The notes beneath the pieces are model-generated. The model was not told the origin of the DNA. It worked only from the letters and a program-made list of their open reading frames with translations, and did no database searches. Position numbers and translations under genes: made by a program. Below, in pieces: positions 38,061 to 46,688 of a stretch of DNA of 59,652 bases. Positions within the stretch are counted from its first letter, which is position 1. Every line of letters starts with the position of its first letter. The stretch comes from Nocardia carnea NBRC 14403 (GTDB taxonomy: Bacteria; Actinomycetota; Actinomycetes; Mycobacteriales; Mycobacteriaceae): positions 1 to 59,652 of the forward strand of contig NZ_BAFV01000063.1 in assembly GCF_000308515.1 (NCBI RefSeq), given 5' to 3'.

Positions 38061-38269
38061 GGCAGTTCCGGTCCGGTCGTATCGAGATCACCGCTGAGGT
38101 ATTGCTGGAGCAGCACGAACCCGGCGCCCACGACGGCGAGACCGGCGGCGAGGACACAGAGCAGGGCGAGCCACAACCCGAAGCGCAGTACCGGATTCAC
38201 TTTCGTCCGCCCTCCGAGGATCTTGACGACGATCACCACGATGTCGATGAGCCATACCAGCGCCATCAT
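38054..38269 (-). CDS. Small membrane protein in the mce operon (71 residues)
   Basis: Starts MMALVWLIDIVVIVVKILGG and has two hydrophobic segments (about 3-19 and 30-52), then LLQQYLSGDLDTTGPELPW. No domain recognised. Its start overlaps the stop of the preceding gene by one base and its end overlaps yrbE4A by seven, so it is translated as part of the operon. A transporter accessory role is inferred. Confidence 0.75.
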   Translation of the reverse strand: MMALVWLIDIVVIVVKILGGRTKVNPVLRFGLWLALLCVLAAGLAVVGAGFVLLQQYLSGDLDTTGPELPW

Positions 38270-38493
38270 CAGGTCATCGTCACGTTCGAGAAGGTGAGCA
38301 CCGGCCAGCACACGATGGAGCCCAGGAACGAAATGACCACGTCCAGACCGTGCATCTCGCGAAGATGCGAGGTGTGGGTGAGCGTCCAGACGATTCCGAT
38401 GATTCCGTAGGGGATTCCGAGGATGATGAGGGTGCCGAGGAACTCCGACACCTTCATCTCATAGCTGAATATGCGATCCAGCCGTTTGAGCAT
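38269..38493 (-). CDS. Small membrane protein, first gene of the mce operon (74 residues)
   Basis: MLKRLDRIFSYEMKVSEFLG, then two hydrophobic segments (about 18-38 and 50-68). The RBS GGAAGGAG lies seven bases before the ATG at 38493, a stronger site than elsewhere in the operon. Unrecognised function. With the following 71-residue protein it forms a leader pair that classical mycobacterial mce operons lack or that annotation often omits. Confidence 0.75.
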   Translation of the reverse strand: MLKRLDRIFSYEMKVSEFLGTLIILGIPYGIIGIVWTLTHTSHLREMHGLDVVISFLGSIVCWPVLTFSNVTMT

Positions 38494-38635
38494 GCTGGGC
38501 TCCTTCCTTGTCCGGCCGCTACGTGCCCTCCCCACCGGGGAACGTCTGAGACGGTCGGGTCGGAGCGGTATGTTACGCACGATTCACGTCACCGCGGAAG
38601 GTTTTCGCAAAGATTCCTGGTCGCCGACAAGGGCT

Positions 38636-38672
38636 TGACACCTGTTCTAGGTATGTTTACCAACAAGATCAA
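38636..38672 (-). promoter_or_regulatory. Predicted mce operon promoter overlapping a KstR-like site
   Basis: On the minus strand, -35 TTGATC (38667-38672) and -10 TAGAAC (38644-38649) are separated by 17 bp. The -10 lies inside TGACACCTGTTCTA (38636-38649), one mismatch from the KstR consensus TnnAACnnGTTnnA. A TTGACA (38635-38640) on the plus strand could serve mpaB, but its -10 (TACCAA) is weak. Confidence 0.5.
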
Positions 38673-38768
38673 GTAGACATAAGTTAGCGACTGTTCCTTC
38701 ATGCCAAGTGACTGTTGAAAGAATCTGGAGTAACTTAGACCACACCGGATCTCTGGGGAAGGACACTC

Positions 38769-39701
38769 ATGACCGCCGCAGCACACTCCTGGCAACCCGA
38801 CAGCCTGCACGGCCGGCAGCCGGGAAATCAGTTGCCGCTGACCACCGAGCAGACCCGGATCCGGATCGGCACCACCCATCGCCCCTTCACCAAACGCCCC
38901 TTGCAACTCACCGACGCCCTCGACTTCTGGCAGTTCGCCGGCGCCGCCGCGAACGTGATCATGCAGATGGCCAACCCCGGCGTCGGCTACGGCGTCGCCG
39001 AAAGCAAGGTGGAATCGGGTTCGCTGATGAAGCGCCCCTGGAAGCGTGCCCGCACCACCACCCAGTACCTGGCCGTCGCCATCCTCGGCGACGACGAGGA
39101 GAAGAAGGCCTTCCGTGAGGCGGTGAACGGGGCCCACCGGCAGGTGCGTTCCGAACCCGGCGCCCCGGTGAAATACAACGCCTTCGACCGCAAGCTGCAA
39201 CTCTGGGTCGCGGCGTGCCTGTACATCGGTTTCGAGGACACCTACCAGCTGCTCGCCGGAAAGATGAGCCCCGAACAGAACGAGGCCTTCTACCGCTCCT
39301 CGTCCTCCTTGGGCACCACCCTGCAGGTCACCGAGGATATGTGGCCGGCCACCCGTGCCGAGTTCGACGAGTATTGGAACCGGGCATGCGAAGAAGCCGT
39401 CCTCGACGAGTACGTCCGCGCCTACCTCGACGATCTGCTGAACCTGCGGATGATCCACTGGTACCTGCGCATCCCGTTCCGCAGTCTGCTGCGCTTCCTC
39501 ACCATCGGCTTCCTCGCCCCCTATTTCCGCGAACAGATGCAGGTCGACTGGACCGCCGCCGACCAGCGACGCTTCGAAAACCTCTTCCTCTTCGTAGGTT
39601 TCGTCAACCGCTTCATCCCCCGCTTCCTCCGCCACGGCGGCAGCCACGCCCTCATGGCCGATGTCCGCCGCCGCATCCAGAAACAGAAGAAGCTCATCTG
39701 A
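38769..39701 (+). CDS. MpaB/DUF2236-family oxygenase
   Basis: 310-residue heme-type oxygenase family protein (MpaB/Lcp superfamily). Typical segments are DFWQFAGAAANVIMQMANPGVGYGVAESKVESGSLMKRPWKRARTTTQYLAVAILG and DRKLQLWVAACLYIGFEDTYQLL; the His-containing helices seen are AHRQVR and IHWYLR. Substrate unknown; relatives act on lipids, toxins or polyisoprenoids. Divergent from the mce operon and sharing its KstR-like control region. ATG at 38769. Confidence 0.85.
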   Translation: MTAAAHSWQPDSLHGRQPGNQLPLTTEQTRIRIGTTHRPFTKRPLQLTDALDFWQFAGAAANVIMQMANPGVGYGVAESKVESGSLMKRPWKRARTTTQYLAVAILGDDEEKKAFREAVNGAHRQVRSEPGAPVKYNAFDRKLQLWVAACLYIGFEDTYQLLAGKMSPEQNEAFYRSSSSLGTTLQVTEDMWPATRAEFDEYWNRACEEAVLDEYVRAYLDDLLNLRMIHWYLRIPFRSLLRFLTIGFLAPYFREQMQVDWTAADQRRFENLFLFVGFVNRFIPRFLRHGGSHALMADVRRRIQKQKKLI

Positions 39702-39905
39702 CCTGCCGCTGGGCCGCCACCCCGGACAGACTGTGCGCAAGACTCGCCGAGGTGAGGTCCGGGTGAGTCGTTCGGGTCGATTCACCGTCCGGCATTGGAC
39801 AATCTGCTGGTACCGGCCCCGTAGCGAACCCGCACCGGTACAAGATCCACAGTTCCCGATCCGGACGATTCTGCGCGACCGGGCGCAGGAACGAGGTGAC
39901 GCGGC

Positions 39906-41228
39906 GTGCAGGAGCATGGACCGGCTGTCGGCCGGCGCGAGTTCTTGCGTATCGCCGGCGGCATCGGCACCGCACTGGCGGTTCCGCCGCTGAGCGGATG
40001 CGGCGGCGAGGACGACGCGCTGACATTCTTCTTCCAGGCCAACCCGGACGAGGCCGACGGCCGGCAGCGGGTGATCGACGAGTTCGCCCGCCGGTACCCC
40101 GAGATCCGGGTGCGGACCTTACTGTCCGGACCCGATCCCATGCAGCAGATGCTCACCTTCTGCGCCGGCGGAAAGTGCCCGGACGTGCTGATGGCCTGGG
40201 AACAGACCTATGCCGGGCTCGCCGACCGTGGTGTCCTGCTGGACCTGAACACCATGCTCGCGCGCGATCCGGTATTCGCCGCCGAACTGGAAGACGACAG
40301 TGTCACGGCGCTGTACGACACCTTCCGATTCAAAGGCGGGCAGTACGCACTGCCGGAGCAATGGTCGGGGAACTTCCTGTTCTACAACCGGAAACTGTTC
40401 GACGACGCCGGACTCCGCGCGCCCGCGCGCTGGGACGATGCCTGGAATTTCGCCGAATTCCTGGATATCTGCCGGGCGCTCACCGAACGTGAGCGGTCGG
40501 GCCGGGTCGGGCAGTGGGGTTTCGCCGATACCTGGGTGCCCTACTATTCGGCCGGTTTGTTCGCCATCAATAACGGCGCCGAATGGGCCAGCCCGCAAAC
40601 CGTACCGGACCGCACGGCCTTCGCCGACGAGGCCTTCCTCGAGGGCATTCAGTTCTACGCCGACCTGGCCACCAGGCACGAAGTGGCGCCCACCCCGGCC
40701 GATCAACAGTCGATTTCGACCATGGACCTGTTCACCCAGGGCAAGGCGGCGCTCGCCCTGGGCGGGCACTGGCGCTACCAGACCTTTTCGTCCGCCGAGG
40801 AGCTCGATTTCGATATCACCGCGCTACCGGTGGGTCCGAACGGTCACGGGGCGAGGTCGAATATCGGCACCACGGGCTTGGCCATATCCGCCGACAGCCC
40901 GCGAAAAGAACAGGCCTGGGAGTTCGTGAAGTTCGCGACCGGAACGGCCGGGCAGGCCGTTGTGGCCGAGTCCGGGCTGTTCGTACCGGCCGGGAAATCC
41001 GCGGTGCGGTCGCGCGGGTTCGCCGAAGCCCATCGGGATATCGAGAACCTGGACATTCTCGTCGAGGGACCGGCGCGCTCCGCACCGCTTCCGGTCACCG
41101 CGGCGTGGGCGCGGATCGATGCTCTGATGGATCGCTATCTGGGTCCCGTGCTCCGCGGTACCAGGCCCGCTGTATCGCTGAAGAACCGACTCGCTCCCGA
41201 AGCCGATGAGGTACTGCGCAACCAATGA
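39906..41228 (+). CDS. Sugar-type ABC transporter substrate-binding lipoprotein
   Basis: 440-residue extracellular solute-binding protein of the carbohydrate family. The N-terminus has a twin-arginine-like GRREFLRIA and a lipobox PLSGC (Cys32), so it is likely a Tat-exported lipoprotein. LTFFFQANPDEADGRQRVIDEFARRYPEI and GSLAXX-like FTQGKAALALGGHWRYQ fit the family. GTG at 39906 with CGAGGTGA upstream. First of three genes of one importer; substrate probably a sugar or glycerol derivative. Confidence 0.9.
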   Translation: MQEHGPAVGRREFLRIAGGIGTALAVPPLSGCGGEDDALTFFFQANPDEADGRQRVIDEFARRYPEIRVRTLLSGPDPMQQMLTFCAGGKCPDVLMAWEQTYAGLADRGVLLDLNTMLARDPVFAAELEDDSVTALYDTFRFKGGQYALPEQWSGNFLFYNRKLFDDAGLRAPARWDDAWNFAEFLDICRALTERERSGRVGQWGFADTWVPYYSAGLFAINNGAEWASPQTVPDRTAFADEAFLEGIQFYADLATRHEVAPTPADQQSISTMDLFTQGKAALALGGHWRYQTFSSAEELDFDITALPVGPNGHGARSNIGTTGLAISADSPRKEQAWEFVKFATGTAGQAVVAESGLFVPAGKSAVRSRGFAEAHRDIENLDILVEGPARSAPLPVTAAWARIDALMDRYLGPVLRGTRPAVSLKNRLAPEADEVLRNQ

Positions 41229-42178
41229 CCGCTACCGAGAAGGCCGTCCGCGCGAAACCACCCACGCCCGAACCTGCCCCGGCGCGGCCACCCTCGGAGC
41301 TGGCCGTTCGCCGCGCTCGGGCGGCGCGCTTGTTCATCGCCCCCAATCTGCTGGCTGTGCTGGTATTCCTGCTGTTTCCCCTGGGATTCTCGCTCTATCT
41401 GAGCTTTCAGGAATGGGATCTGTTCGGCCCGATCCGGTTCACGGGGCTCGCGAACTTCCGCCGGCTGCTCACCGCCGACCCGCTGTTCGCCATCGCCCTG
41501 CGTAATACCATCGTCTTCACCCTCGGCACCCTGCTACCGACCGTGGCGATAAGCCTCGTCGTCGCCGCGGCGCTGAACCGGCGGATCAAGGGGATCACCT
41601 TCTTCCGGGCCGTCATGTTCCTGCCGCTGGCGGTGTCGAGTGTGGTGATGGCGGTGATCTGGCGTTTCGTCTTCGATACCAACAACGGGTTGCTCAATAC
41701 GATGCTCGGCTGGGCCGGAATCGGGCCGGTGCCCTGGCTGGTGGACCCGTGGTGGGCGATGGTCTCGGTCTGCCTGGTCACCACGTGGAAGAGCGTGCCG
41801 TTCGCGACGGTTGTCCTGCTCGCCGCGATGCAGGGAGTGCCGGACGATCTCTACGAGGCGGCGAGAATCGACGGCGCGGGCGCGGTCCGGCGGTTCGTAT
41901 CCATCACCGTTCCCATGATCCGGGGTGCGCTGTCGTTCGTCCTGGTGGTCTCGATCATCAACGCGGTCCAGGCCTTCGACCAGATCTATGTACTCACGGG
42001 CGGCCACGGCGGCCCCGAGACCGGCACCTACGTCTTCGGCATCATGATCTTCCAGAACGCGTTCGCGTTCGGTGACGCCGGCTATGCCTCCGCCATCGCG
42101 TGGCTGATCTTCGTGGTACTGCTGGCCCTGACCGGCGCGCACGTATGGTTCTCGCGCAAGAACGCCACGGACGCGTGA
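41225..42178 (+). CDS. ABC transporter permease, UgpA/MalF-like
   Basis: 317-residue permease with six transmembrane segments. The cytoplasmic EAA loop is LYEAARIDGAGAVRRFVSITVPMIRGAL, which docks to the ATPase. N-terminal membrane entry near residue 36 (LFIAPNLLAVLVFLLFPLGFSLYLSFQEW). ATG at 41225 overlaps the binding-protein stop by four bases. Confidence 0.9.
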   Translation: MTATEKAVRAKPPTPEPAPARPPSELAVRRARAARLFIAPNLLAVLVFLLFPLGFSLYLSFQEWDLFGPIRFTGLANFRRLLTADPLFAIALRNTIVFTLGTLLPTVAISLVVAAALNRRIKGITFFRAVMFLPLAVSSVVMAVIWRFVFDTNNGLLNTMLGWAGIGPVPWLVDPWWAMVSVCLVTTWKSVPFATVVLLAAMQGVPDDLYEAARIDGAGAVRRFVSITVPMIRGALSFVLVVSIINAVQAFDQIYVLTGGHGGPETGTYVFGIMIFQNAFAFGDAGYASAIAWLIFVVLLALTGAHVWFSRKNATDA

Positions 42179-43020
42179 TGCCGGTCCGGTGGCGGCCGAC
42201 CCGCGCTTTCGGCCGGGCGGCGGCGCTCTACCTGGCCCTCATTGCGATGGCCTGGTGCGCGCTGCTGCCGATCCTGTGGGCACTGTCGGGTTCGCTGAAG
42301 AAACAGTCCGAGGTCACCACCCCGGCATTGTTTCCCCGGGATCCGCAGTGGTCCAACTACGGAGCGGTTTTCGAGCTGATGCCGTTCGGCCGCATGTTTT
42401 TCAACACCGTCGTCTACGCGGGATGTGTCACCGCCGGACAGGTCTTCTTCTGTTCGCTGGCCGGGTACGCCTTCGCCCGGCTGCATTTCCGCGGCCGGGA
42501 GGTTCTGTTCGTGGCCTATCTCGCGACGCTCATGGTCCCGCTCACGGTGACCGTCGTTCCGCAGTTCCTGCTCATCCGCACCCTGGGCTGGGCGGATACG
42601 CCCTGGGCGCTGATCGTGCCGGGCCTGTTCGGCAATGCCTTCGGCACCTATCTGATGCGGCAGTTCTTCCGGACACTGCCCGCCGAACTCGAAGAAGCCG
42701 CGGTACTCGACGGCTGTTCACCGTGGCAGATCTACTGGCGGGTGCTGCTGCCCAATGCGAAACCGGCGGTCATGGTGCTGGCGGTACTCACCTGGGTGAA
42801 CGTCTGGAACGATTTCCTGTGGCCGCTGGTGATGATCCAGCGCGAGGACATCTCCACTGTCACCCTCGGATTGGTATGGATGCAGGGTCAGTACGTGTCG
42901 AACTGGCCGGTGCTGATGGCCGCGTCGATACTCATCCTGTTTCCGCTGCTGCTGGTCTACTCGATCGCGCAGAAGGCGTTCGTCCGCGGTGTCACCCTGT
43001 CCGGCCTCGGCGGTCGATAG
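42178..43020 (+). CDS. ABC transporter permease, UgpE/MalG-like
   Basis: 280-residue partner permease with six membrane segments and EAA loop ELEEAAVLDGCSPWQIYWRVLLPNAKPAVMVL. ATG at 42178 overlaps the preceding stop by one base (TGATG). No ATP-binding subunit follows within the window, so a shared MsmK/UgpC-type ATPase elsewhere is presumably used. Confidence 0.9.
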   Translation: MPVRWRPTRAFGRAAALYLALIAMAWCALLPILWALSGSLKKQSEVTTPALFPRDPQWSNYGAVFELMPFGRMFFNTVVYAGCVTAGQVFFCSLAGYAFARLHFRGREVLFVAYLATLMVPLTVTVVPQFLLIRTLGWADTPWALIVPGLFGNAFGTYLMRQFFRTLPAELEEAAVLDGCSPWQIYWRVLLPNAKPAVMVLAVLTWVNVWNDFLWPLVMIQREDISTVTLGLVWMQGQYVSNWPVLMAASILILFPLLLVYSIAQKAFVRGVTLSGLGGR

Positions 43021-43615
43021 ACCGGATCGTCGCAGGACAAAGGGGTCGCGGGAAGTTCGCTGGGATCTTCCGCACCGGCGCCGTACCTTCCCCGGTGTTC
43101 GGCGCCGGGTGCGGATTCCCGGGGGCCGGATCGCGTTGCCGCGGCAGGCCTCCCGAGGGACCAGAGTACTTGCTCGGCGGGAGATAACCGGGGAGATCGG
43201 GCCGGGGTGTCGAAAATGGAGACGCAATATTGCGCGGCGCCACTTGGTATTTCGCCGCGCCCACCCGGTGAGCTGTATCCCCGACCGATACAGCTCACCT
43301 ACCAGACCGGTTGTCCCGGCGCAGGCTGTCGGGGTGCGGCGAAAGCCGGTGGCCGCACCCGCGGGCGGGCGGTCCGTGGCCGGGATTCGTGGCCGCGGCG
43401 GAACAGGCTATCCGGGCGGTGAGGCACCCGACCGGCGTACCGCACCGGAGGAAAGTACCGTAGCCGAACGGGTCGCGCCACCCGGCGGAGCTGCATCGTT
43501 GCCCGTTGCCTACGGTCCGGCCGTTCGACCGTTAGCGCGACAGTAGCCGGTATGTGTACCGAATACCGCGCAGTTCGTTCGAGACAACCAGTGCGCCAGT
43601 GCTTCCCGGGTGGAC
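43021..43615. other. Intergenic region between the ABC operon and mftG
   Basis: 595 bp between convergent genes. Open frames here are Arg/Pro-rich and have no recognisable domain. It contains two strong hairpins (43232-43260 and 43267-43299) that can end transcription from both sides. Confidence 0.6.
43232..43299. terminator. Tandem hairpins between convergent operons
   Basis: Hairpin 1: GCGCGGCG (43232-43239) pairs with CGCCGCGC (43253-43260), 13-base loop. Hairpin 2: GGTGAGCTGTAT (43267-43278) pairs with ATACAGCTCACC (43288-43299), 9-base loop, a perfect 12-bp stem. No T-run, but the position between convergent genes fits a bidirectional terminator. Confidence 0.65.
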
Positions 43616-45079
43616 TCAGCGCAGGTGCGCTGTGGCGCGTTCGGCGAGCAGAACCACCGTCGCATGCGGCCCTCGGCTGAGGGATACCGGCACCACCGAG
43701 AGATCGACCACGGACAAGCCCTCCACACCGTGCACCCGGCAGCGCTCGTCGACCACCGCCCGGGGATCATCGTGTCGGCCCATCCGGCAGGTTCCCGCCA
43801 GATGCTGCGAGGTTCCGAGGCGTTCGTACAGCCAGTGATCGGAGATCGCGCCCTCGTCCGTCCCACCGGACCAGTGCGCCGACATCACGTCCAGGATTTT
43901 GCCGGCCAATCCCACGGCAGCCCGCAGGCGCGAGCGATCGGCGGCCGTCGTGAGATAACCCTGTTCGATCAGCGGTGGTGTGAACGGGTCGGCGCCGGTC
44001 AACCGGAGCCGGCCCGAGCTGGTCGGCCGCATCAGGGTGACGCCCATCCGATGCACCCCGGGAGCGAAGGCGACCGTATAGGGACGGATCTCGATATCGT
44101 CGAAGGCCAGCACATATTCCAGCGGGACCACACCACCCGCGGGAGCCGGATGCCGGTACTCGATACCGATCTCGGGGTGGTCGACCGTCCATTGGCCGAC
44201 CGGCGCCGCGACCACCACCGGAATCCCCAGCTCGGCGAGCTGATCGGCGGGCCCGATACCGGAACGCAGGAGCAGCGCGGCGGATTCGATCGCGCCGGCG
44301 CACAACACCACCCGATCCGCATGGATCGTCTCGGGTTTCCCCTCGACCAGGCACTCCGCCCCCACGACCCGGTTCCCCTCGAACCGCAGGCGGATCGCCA
44401 GGGTGTCGCCGCGCATGATCAGGTTCGGACGCGACAGCGCGGGCAGGAGATAGGAATGCGCGGGGCCGATGCGCCGATGCCGGCCCGAAGAATCCGGCGG
44501 GCCGATCGTGCACGGCACCGGACCGACGCCCGTATCCGGCCCGCCGGGCATCGAATTCCAGTCGGGTACCTCGCCGAAACCGAGGTCCAGGCAGGTGGCG
44601 GCGAATTCCTGGGCCAGCCGGCTGGGCCGGGTGATCCGGCGGACCGGCACCGGCCCCGTCCGGCTGTGCCCGGCGTGATCGCCGTAGTCCTCGTCGTTCT
44701 CGAGCGACCGGAAGAACGGCAGCACTTCCTCGAAATCCCAGGCCGGCGTGCCCGCCTCCCGGCTCCAGGCCGCGAAATCGCGCGCCGCGGCCCGGATGAA
44801 ATAGCAGCCGTTCACCGCGCCCGAACCGCCGATCCCCCGACCGCGCACGGTATGGCCCGGTAGTTCCGGCGTGAACGCCACGGGATACCGCCACAACCAC
44901 GGCGCGTCGGCACTCACCGGCAGCGCGGCACTGTCGAGGAGCTCGGGCGGGAAATCCGCCGCCGACCGGCGCGAGCTACCGGCTTCCACGAGCCGCACGG
45001 TATGCCCCGGATCCTCGCTGAGCCGCGCGGCCAGCACCGAACCGGCACTTCCGCCACCGATGATCAGCGTGTCCACCAT
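43616..45079 (-). CDS. mftG: GMC-family oxidoreductase, mycofactocin-associated MftG
   Basis: 487-residue FAD-dependent GMC oxidoreductase. Dinucleotide motif TLIIGGGSAGSVLAARLSEDPGHTVRLVEAG at the N-terminus; GRGIGGSGAVNG (GMC signature); catalytic His in GTSQHLAGTCRMGRHDD. MftG is the enzyme associated with reoxidation of reduced mycofactocin (mycofactocinol) and electron transfer to respiration in mycobacteria. It is 13 bp downstream of mftF, at the end of the locus. ATG at 45079. Confidence 0.9.
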   Translation of the reverse strand: MVDTLIIGGGSAGSVLAARLSEDPGHTVRLVEAGSSRRSAADFPPELLDSAALPVSADAPWLWRYPVAFTPELPGHTVRGRGIGGSGAVNGCYFIRAAARDFAAWSREAGTPAWDFEEVLPFFRSLENDEDYGDHAGHSRTGPVPVRRITRPSRLAQEFAATCLDLGFGEVPDWNSMPGGPDTGVGPVPCTIGPPDSSGRHRRIGPAHSYLLPALSRPNLIMRGDTLAIRLRFEGNRVVGAECLVEGKPETIHADRVVLCAGAIESAALLLRSGIGPADQLAELGIPVVVAAPVGQWTVDHPEIGIEYRHPAPAGGVVPLEYVLAFDDIEIRPYTVAFAPGVHRMGVTLMRPTSSGRLRLTGADPFTPPLIEQGYLTTAADRSRLRAAVGLAGKILDVMSAHWSGGTDEGAISDHWLYERLGTSQHLAGTCRMGRHDDPRAVVDERCRVHGVEGLSVVDLSVVPVSLSRGPHATVVLLAERATAHLR

Positions 45080-45092
45080 GGTGCCCGGCCCC

Positions 45093-46529
45093 CTACCGGG
45101 GTGGGGCGGTGGGTCTCAGAGCGGCCGGGCTGCCCGCCCGCCACGCACCCAGCCATAGCCCGGTGCCGTACCCGATATCGTCGATCCGCCGGAATGCGAT
45201 ATAACGCAGCGGGTCCAGACCGCCCGGCTCACGGTGGGTGTACCAGTCGACTGCGCCCTCGGCGAGTGCCAGGGTCAGCGCGGTCTGGCGGATCCGGCGG
45301 GAGAACAGCATCGCCGCAAGGGTTATCGGCCAATAGTGACGGAACATCGCCGAGGACAGCCGCCACAACCCGGCGAAGAAACCGCGGGCCACATAGATCG
45401 CCGCGACCCCCGTCGGGTTGTCCACACCCGCGAACGCGATCCGCAACCGGCGCAGCGGCACCAGCAGCGTGAATACCGCGGCCAGGACTCCCCAGCGGTT
45501 CCGGGTCGCGAGGAATATCGCCGACAGCGCGGTCCACTTGGGTATCTGCAGCGGCGAAACCTTCCCGGCGTGCCGGCGGCTCAGTGGCGCGGCGCCGGTG
45601 CCGTAGAACAGTTTGCGGCGAAACCATTCGCGGAACGAGACCCGATGGTCGTGTGCCACATGCGCGGCCGGTTCGTAGCGCAGCCGCCAGCCCGCGCGTT
45701 CCAGCCGCCAGCACAGGTCGACATCCTCGGCCACCTGCATACTTTCGTCGAAACCGCCCTCGGCTTCGAGAACCGTACGCCGGACGAGCAGCGCCGCACT
45801 GGGGACATAGGACACGACACCGCCGGACTGCACCGCCGATTCCCGCCGGCCCAGGTCCAGCGACGAGCGGGTGTGTTCGTAGCGGGCCAGCGTGGTGGAT
45901 TCCGGGTCCAGTGCGACGATCCGCGGGGCGACCAGCGCCACCTGCGGATCACTGAAATGCCCCAGCATCACCTCGAGCCAGCCACTACGCGGCACCACAT
46001 CGGAATCCAGGAAGGCCACGAATTGGGTGGAGGCGGCACGCAGGCCGGTATTGCGGGCGGCGGCCGGACCGCGCCGCTGTTCGTGGCGCAGCACCTTCAC
46101 CTGGCACCGGCGGCCGTGTTCGTCGGGCACCTGAACCGGTTCGTCGGAACCGTCGTCGACCACGATGACCGTGCGGCCGGTCAAGGTCCCCAGGAGCCGC
46201 TGCAGACCGTCGGGGTTGTTGTGCAGCGGAACGATGACGGTGACGTCCTCCGGCTTCGGCAGCAGCCGCGGCCGGGGGTTGGCGACACCGGAATCCAGTA
46301 GCCGTCTGGCAACCACCGCCGATTGCGGGCCGTTCACTTCCAGGTAGCCGTCGCCGATCATTTCCGCGGCCTCGGGAGCGAGGCGCAGCAAACGAGCGGG
46401 TGAGCCACCGATAAGGATGCGTCCCCCCGAGTATGCGCGTACCCGTGGGTCGATCCGCACCCCGAATCCGTCGGGCAGGCGATCATGGCGCATTCCACGG
46501 ATGGTAACTGCCGATTCGTTACGAGACAT
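45093..46529 (-). CDS. mftF: Mycofactocin glycosyltransferase MftF
   Basis: 478-residue family-2 glycosyltransferase. GT2 fold: VTVIVPLHNNPDGLQRLLGTL, DDGSDEPV, AARNTGLRAASTQFVAFLDSDVVPRSGWLEVM (DxD) and EDVDLCWRLERAGWRLRYEP. C-terminal membrane-associated helices (TALSAIFLATRNRWGVLAAVFTLLVPL and later). MftF adds beta-1,4-glucose units to the cofactor. ATG at 46529; a Met 12 residues later is an alternative. Separated from mftBC by 159 bp containing a strong hairpin, unusual if all genes form one operon. Confidence 0.92.
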   Translation of the reverse strand: MSRNESAVTIRGMRHDRLPDGFGVRIDPRVRAYSGGRILIGGSPARLLRLAPEAAEMIGDGYLEVNGPQSAVVARRLLDSGVANPRPRLLPKPEDVTVIVPLHNNPDGLQRLLGTLTGRTVIVVDDGSDEPVQVPDEHGRRCQVKVLRHEQRRGPAAARNTGLRAASTQFVAFLDSDVVPRSGWLEVMLGHFSDPQVALVAPRIVALDPESTTLARYEHTRSSLDLGRRESAVQSGGVVSYVPSAALLVRRTVLEAEGGFDESMQVAEDVDLCWRLERAGWRLRYEPAAHVAHDHRVSFREWFRRKLFYGTGAAPLSRRHAGKVSPLQIPKWTALSAIFLATRNRWGVLAAVFTLLVPLRRLRIAFAGVDNPTGVAAIYVARGFFAGLWRLSSAMFRHYWPITLAAMLFSRRIRQTALTLALAEGAVDWYTHREPGGLDPLRYIAFRRIDDIGYGTGLWLGAWRAGSPAALRPTAPPR

Positions 46530-46631
46530 CAGCAGTCCGGGAAAAAGTGTTTCGTTCGGGAGAAATTTGCCGAACAGCGGTGGACACAGTCATGAGATAG
46601 GTCACCGGAACGATAGCGCGGACATAAGGAA

Positions 46632-46671
46632 CCGCCCTGGGCAACGATCCGGCTACCGTTGCCCAGGGCGG
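46632..46671 (-). terminator. 15-bp perfect hairpin between mftBC and mftF
   Basis: CCGCCCTGGGCAACG (46632-46646) pairs with CGTTGCCCAGGGCGG (46657-46671) across a 10-base loop. On the minus strand the stem is followed by TTCCTTATG, a modest T-rich run. It lies 17 bases after the mftBC stop and 102 bp before the mftF start, suggesting termination or attenuation within the locus. Confidence 0.65.
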
Positions 46672-46688
46672 GTGTCATCCAATAATTC

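Noticed and set aside
38635..38663. Plus-strand promoter TTGACA for mpaB
   Set aside because: The hexamer is perfect, but with 17-bp spacing the -10 would be TACCAA, a weak match; the minus-strand promoter is better supported. Kept only as a note in the mce promoter entry.
42989..43546. 185-codon Arg/Pro-rich ORF between the ABC operon and mftG
   Set aside because: No domain, starts inside the permease gene and runs through two hairpins; composition is that of noncoding high-GC DNA.
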